Below, one piece after another: positions 7,069-8,064 of a stretch of 8,064 bases of DNA (its first letter is position 1; every line of letters starts with the position of its first letter). The notes beneath the pieces were generated by a model. The model did not search any database. It saw only the letters and a list, made by a program, of their open reading frames with translations, and was not told where the DNA came from. A program made the translations under genes and the position numbers. The DNA comes from Nocardioidaceae bacterium (GTDB lineage: Bacteria; Actinomycetota; Actinomycetes; Propionibacteriales; Nocardioidaceae), in the NCBI GenBank assembly GCA_013696015.1, contig JACCZI010000189.1, positions 1-8,064 on the forward strand, given 5' to 3'.

Positions 7069-7148
7069 CGTCACAACCCTCGGATCGTGAGCGGGGAGGG
7101 GGGCTGCTCGGCTGTGCCCAACCCCGCGACGATCCGAGACTTGTGACG
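7069..7148. repeat. Long imperfect inverted repeat upstream of tmsA
   Basis: Arms 7069-7088 and 7129-7148 are complementary at 18 of 20 positions; the only mismatches are two adjacent bases (7077-7078 against 7139-7140). The left arm starts CGTCACAA and ends CTCGGATCGT. The 40-nt centre continues the symmetry with GCGGGG (7091-7096) against CCCCGC (7122-7127), giving a potential hairpin of about 80 nt. There is no T-run on either side. It ends 4 bases before the -35 of the tmsA promoter. It could be an operator, a transcript hairpin or a REP/MITE-like dispersed repeat; one window cannot decide. Confidence 0.7.
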
Positions 7149-7153
7149 ACCGC

Positions 7154-7381
7154 ATGTCCCTCGTCACCGGCGCTGAGCAGCGGAAGTGCGGGGAGTCGTG
7201 GAAGGGGTTGGCGGGCGATCTGGCGACCGGTCCGCCGGCCACCCGTTCAGGCTGGGCACCAGTACTTCTCGGAGCGGTCCTGCTCGCGACAGGACTCCGC
7301 ACGCGGCAGATACTGGCCGTGCAACCGCCTCAGCGCGCCGAAGCCGCCAGGTTTCGCCGGTACGTGTCACAAAACTCCTGA
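7154..7381 (+). CDS. Doubtful small ORF, possible single-pass membrane protein (75 aa)
   Basis: The frame ATG 7154 to TGA 7379-7381 encodes 75 residues with one hydrophobic stretch (WAPVLLGAVLLATGL, about 34-48). This is followed by a basic tail containing RTRQ and RFRRY, as in a short single-pass protein with its C-terminus in the cytoplasm. Roughly three quarters of third positions are G or C, which is compatible with coding here but not decisive. There is no Shine-Dalgarno before the ATG, and the start lies only 6 bases beyond the inverted repeat. I recognise no family. It may be chance open frame in GC-rich DNA; if real, it would be read just before the serine-triplet gene. Confidence 0.22.
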   Translation: MSLVTGAEQRKCGESWKGLAGDLATGPPATRSGWAPVLLGAVLLATGLRTRQILAVQPPQRAEAARFRRYVSQNS

Positions 7382-7397
7382 CCGATAGGGTCACAGG
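7366..7397 (+). promoter_or_regulatory. Predicted leaderless promoter of the serine-triplet gene
   Basis: TAGGGT (7386-7391, TAnnnT) lies exactly 6 bases before the ATG at 7398, the same geometry as at tmsA. The -35 is weak (GTGTCA at 7364-7369, 16 bases away, 4/6). Two GTCACA copies (7366-7371 and 7390-7395) bracket the -10 region and recall the GTCACAA ends of the inverted repeat at 7069-7148. No Shine-Dalgarno is visible, consistent with a leaderless mRNA. Confidence 0.45.
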
Positions 7398-7751
7398 ATG
7401 CGGAGTGTCTCCAAGAGCTGGTCGCTGTGGTCGCAGGACTCGCTGCTGTCGATCGCGTCCACGGGCTCGGTGCTTTCAATCGGCAGTGTCGGCTCCTGTG
7501 CCTCGATCGGCAGCATCGGCTCGTTGGCCTCGCTGTTCTCGATCGGCTCCTATATGGGCACCGGATCAGTCCTCTCCGCCCAGTCGCGGTGGTCGATGCT
7601 CTCGCACCAGTCGTTCGGTTCGCTGCTGACCTCCCGAGGCTCGGGCGCACTCGGGCCGTGGGGCCCACCCGCCACCATCGCGCTTGTGGGACTGGTGTCG
7701 TACGTCGGCTATCTCCGCGAACGTGAGGCGCGGCGGCTCGGATTGCGCTGA
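7398..7751 (+). CDS. Serine-triplet (Sxx)n repeat protein with C-terminal membrane segment, function unknown
   Basis: This 117-residue protein is not one I can name. From residue 9 to 75 there is a serine at every third position, 22 of 23 times (Gly at 54). Between the serines, hydrophobic pairs and x-Gly alternate (SVL SIG SVG SCA SIG SIG SLA SLF SIG). A glycine/proline linker (GSGALGPWGPP, 81-91) leads to a short membrane-like helix (about 92-106, ATIALVGLVSYVGYL) and a basic tail (RERE-ARR-LGLR). Serine codons mix TCG, TCC, TCA, AGC and AGT, so the pattern is kept at protein level and is not a fresh DNA expansion. The regular period suggests a beta-solenoid or another extended repeat fold anchored at the membrane; that is inference. 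There is no signal peptide. ATG 7398 sits 6 bases after a TAGGGT element. A tRNA-Lys follows. Confidence 0.75.
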   Translation: MRSVSKSWSLWSQDSLLSIASTGSVLSIGSVGSCASIGSIGSLASLFSIGSYMGTGSVLSAQSRWSMLSHQSFGSLLTSRGSGALGPWGPPATIALVGLVSYVGYLREREARRLGLR

Positions 7752-7759
7752 CCTGCAGC

Positions 7760-7790
7760 ATGACGTGCCCCGCTGTGGCGGTGAGACAAT
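7760..7790 (+). promoter_or_regulatory. Candidate promoter for tRNA-Lys
   Basis: ATGACG (7760-7765, 4/6 to TTGACA) and GACAAT (7785-7790, 4/6 to TATAAT) are separated by 19 bases, slightly long. They lie about 36 bases before the mature tRNA 5' end, between the preceding stop codon and the tRNA. This is read by eye and weak. Confidence 0.35.
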
Positions 7791-7795
7791 CGCCT

Positions 7796-7818
7796 GAGCG
7801 CCGATCGCCGCGGCGCTC
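7796..7818 (+). other. Hairpin in the tRNA-Lys 5' leader
   Basis: GAGCGCC (7796-7802) and GGCGCTC (7812-7818) form a perfect 7-bp stem with a 9-nt loop, ending 7 bases before the mature tRNA. No T-run follows, so it is a poor terminator for the serine-triplet gene. It could sit in the pre-tRNA leader or end the upstream mRNA weakly. Confidence 0.4.
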
Positions 7819-7825
7819 TCGACAC

Positions 7826-7898
7826 GGGCCTCTAGCTCAAATGGCAGAGCAGCGGACTTTTAATCCGCGGGTTGTGGGTTCGAGTCCCACGGGGCCCA
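7826..7898 (+). tRNA. tRNA-Lys(TTT)
   Basis: The 73-nt cloverleaf is complete: acceptor GGGCCTC (7826-7832) with GGGGCCC (7891-7897, one G-U pair), D-stem GCTC/GAGC, and anticodon stem GCGGA/TCCGC around loop CTTTTAA (7857-7863). The anticodon is TTT (7859-7861), with a 5-nt variable loop, a T-stem GTGGG/CCCAC around TTCGAGT, and discriminator A7898. CCA is not encoded. It decodes AAA/AAG lysine codons. An integrase gene ends 16 bases downstream on the other strand, so the 3' half of this gene is probably the attachment site of an integrative element. Confidence 0.97.
7859..7898 (+). other. Probable attachment-site core (att) in the 3' half of tRNA-Lys
   Basis: Tyrosine integrases beside a tRNA typically recombine within the anticodon-loop to 3'-end segment and rebuild the tRNA. 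Here the integrase end lies directly next to that segment. The true core limits cannot be set, because the second att copy would lie outside the window. The extent given is the usual region, not a measured one. Confidence 0.4.
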
Positions 7899-7914
7899 CT
7901 CCTGTTTCCGCAGG

Positions 7915-8064
7915 TCAACGGGCATCTTTGCCGACTTGCTCCACGTCTGTAACCGTGCGGACCGACCCGCCAGTCCGCACAGAATCCGCACGAACCGCAG
8001 AAGCGGCCTCGTTGAGGCGACTCGCAACGCCATCGAGGTCGTCTTCGAAGAGGCCGCTGTATAC
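7915..8064 (-). CDS. Tyrosine site-specific recombinase (integrase), C-terminal end (gene continues beyond window)
   Basis: On the minus strand, 49 residues can be read from the window edge to a TGA at 7917-7915: VYSGLFEDDLDGVASRLNEAAS and then a variable tail. The Y-x-x-L-F-x-D-D-L-D-x-V-A-x-R-L pattern is the hallmark end of actinobacterial phage-type integrases; the tyrosine at 8061-8059 would be the catalytic nucleophile, which lies in a xxY-xx-LF context in this family. The conserved R-H-R-H residues are outside the window. The stop is 16 bases from the 3' end of tRNA-Lys, the standard place for an integrase at one end of an element inserted in a tRNA gene. With only 49 residues, the family call rests on this motif plus the tRNA context. 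Confidence 0.75.
   Translation of the reverse strand, partial: VYSGLFEDDLDGVASRLNEAASAVRADSVRTGGSVRTVTDVEQVGKDAR

Larger units (their letters stand above)
7149..7397. other. Region between the inverted repeat and the serine-triplet gene; no convincing gene
   Basis: About 250 bp separate the inverted repeat from the next secure gene. The only candidate is a 75-codon plus-strand frame (7154-7381), listed separately with low confidence. An imperfect stem with TCCTG (7278-7282) against CAGGA (7290-7294), extended by GGAG/CTCC, lies near its middle. The last 30 bases hold the promoter of the downstream gene. Otherwise I see nothing identifiable. Confidence 0.4.

Noticed and set aside
6252..7388. 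Plus-strand open frame (378 codons) opposite the FAD oxidoreductase
   Set aside because: It is a shadow of tmsA that also runs through the inverted repeat and intergenic DNA. The composition is Arg/Ala/His-rich without motifs.
7330..7761. Minus-strand (143 codons) and other-frame plus-strand (7186-7629, 7427-7726) frames over the serine-triplet gene
   Set aside because: They are shadows. The period-3 serine pattern exists only in the 7398 frame, and that frame alone has a promoter-ATG arrangement.
1..8064. CRISPR array, insertion sequence or riboswitch
   Set aside because: No regularly spaced direct repeats, no transposase motifs and no recognisable aptamer core were seen on either strand.

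Overview
The window is GC-rich DNA with strong G/C bias at third codon positions. It carries Actinomycetota-type genes: an operonic pst cassette, a 10-methyl fatty acid gene pair, GTG starts and TAnnnT promoters placed 6 nt before ATG. A high-GC actinobacterium is well supported. I cannot fix the genus from this sequence; no gene here is diagnostic below phylum level.

Left part (1-3230, + strand): the high-affinity phosphate ABC transporter, as pstS (3' end only), pstC, pstA and pstB. pstC and pstA overlap by one base, and pstB starts 8 bases after pstA. A strong hairpin separates pstS from pstC, as expected if the binding protein is made in excess over the membrane complex. No phoU follows pstB.

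Middle (3227-4324): a 56-codon gene on the minus strand runs convergently into the end of pstB and has a very good Shine-Dalgarno. A SpoU/TrmH-family RNA 2'-O-ribose methyltransferase diverges from it.

Tms pair (4357-7028, minus strand): an FAD-binding oxidoreductase (tmsA/bfaA type) is translationally coupled, by a GTGA overlap, to a cyclopropane-synthase-like SAM methyltransferase (tmsB/bfaB type). Together these would methylate oleoyl chains of phospholipids and reduce the 10-methylene product to 10-methylstearate (tuberculostearate). A leaderless-type promoter abuts the tmsA ATG, and just upstream of it lies a long imperfect inverted repeat (7069-7148).

Right part (7148-8064): about 250 bp with at most one doubtful small ORF. 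Next comes an unusual 117-residue protein with serine at every third residue over about 70 residues, plus a C-terminal membrane segment. A tRNA-Lys(TTT) follows, and 16 bases past it is the C-terminal end of a tyrosine-recombinase integrase on the minus strand, with the probable catalytic tyrosine at the window edge. This looks like the boundary of an integrative element in the tRNA-Lys gene, with the element extending beyond the window. The most novel items are the serine-triplet protein and the long inverted repeat beside the tms promoter.
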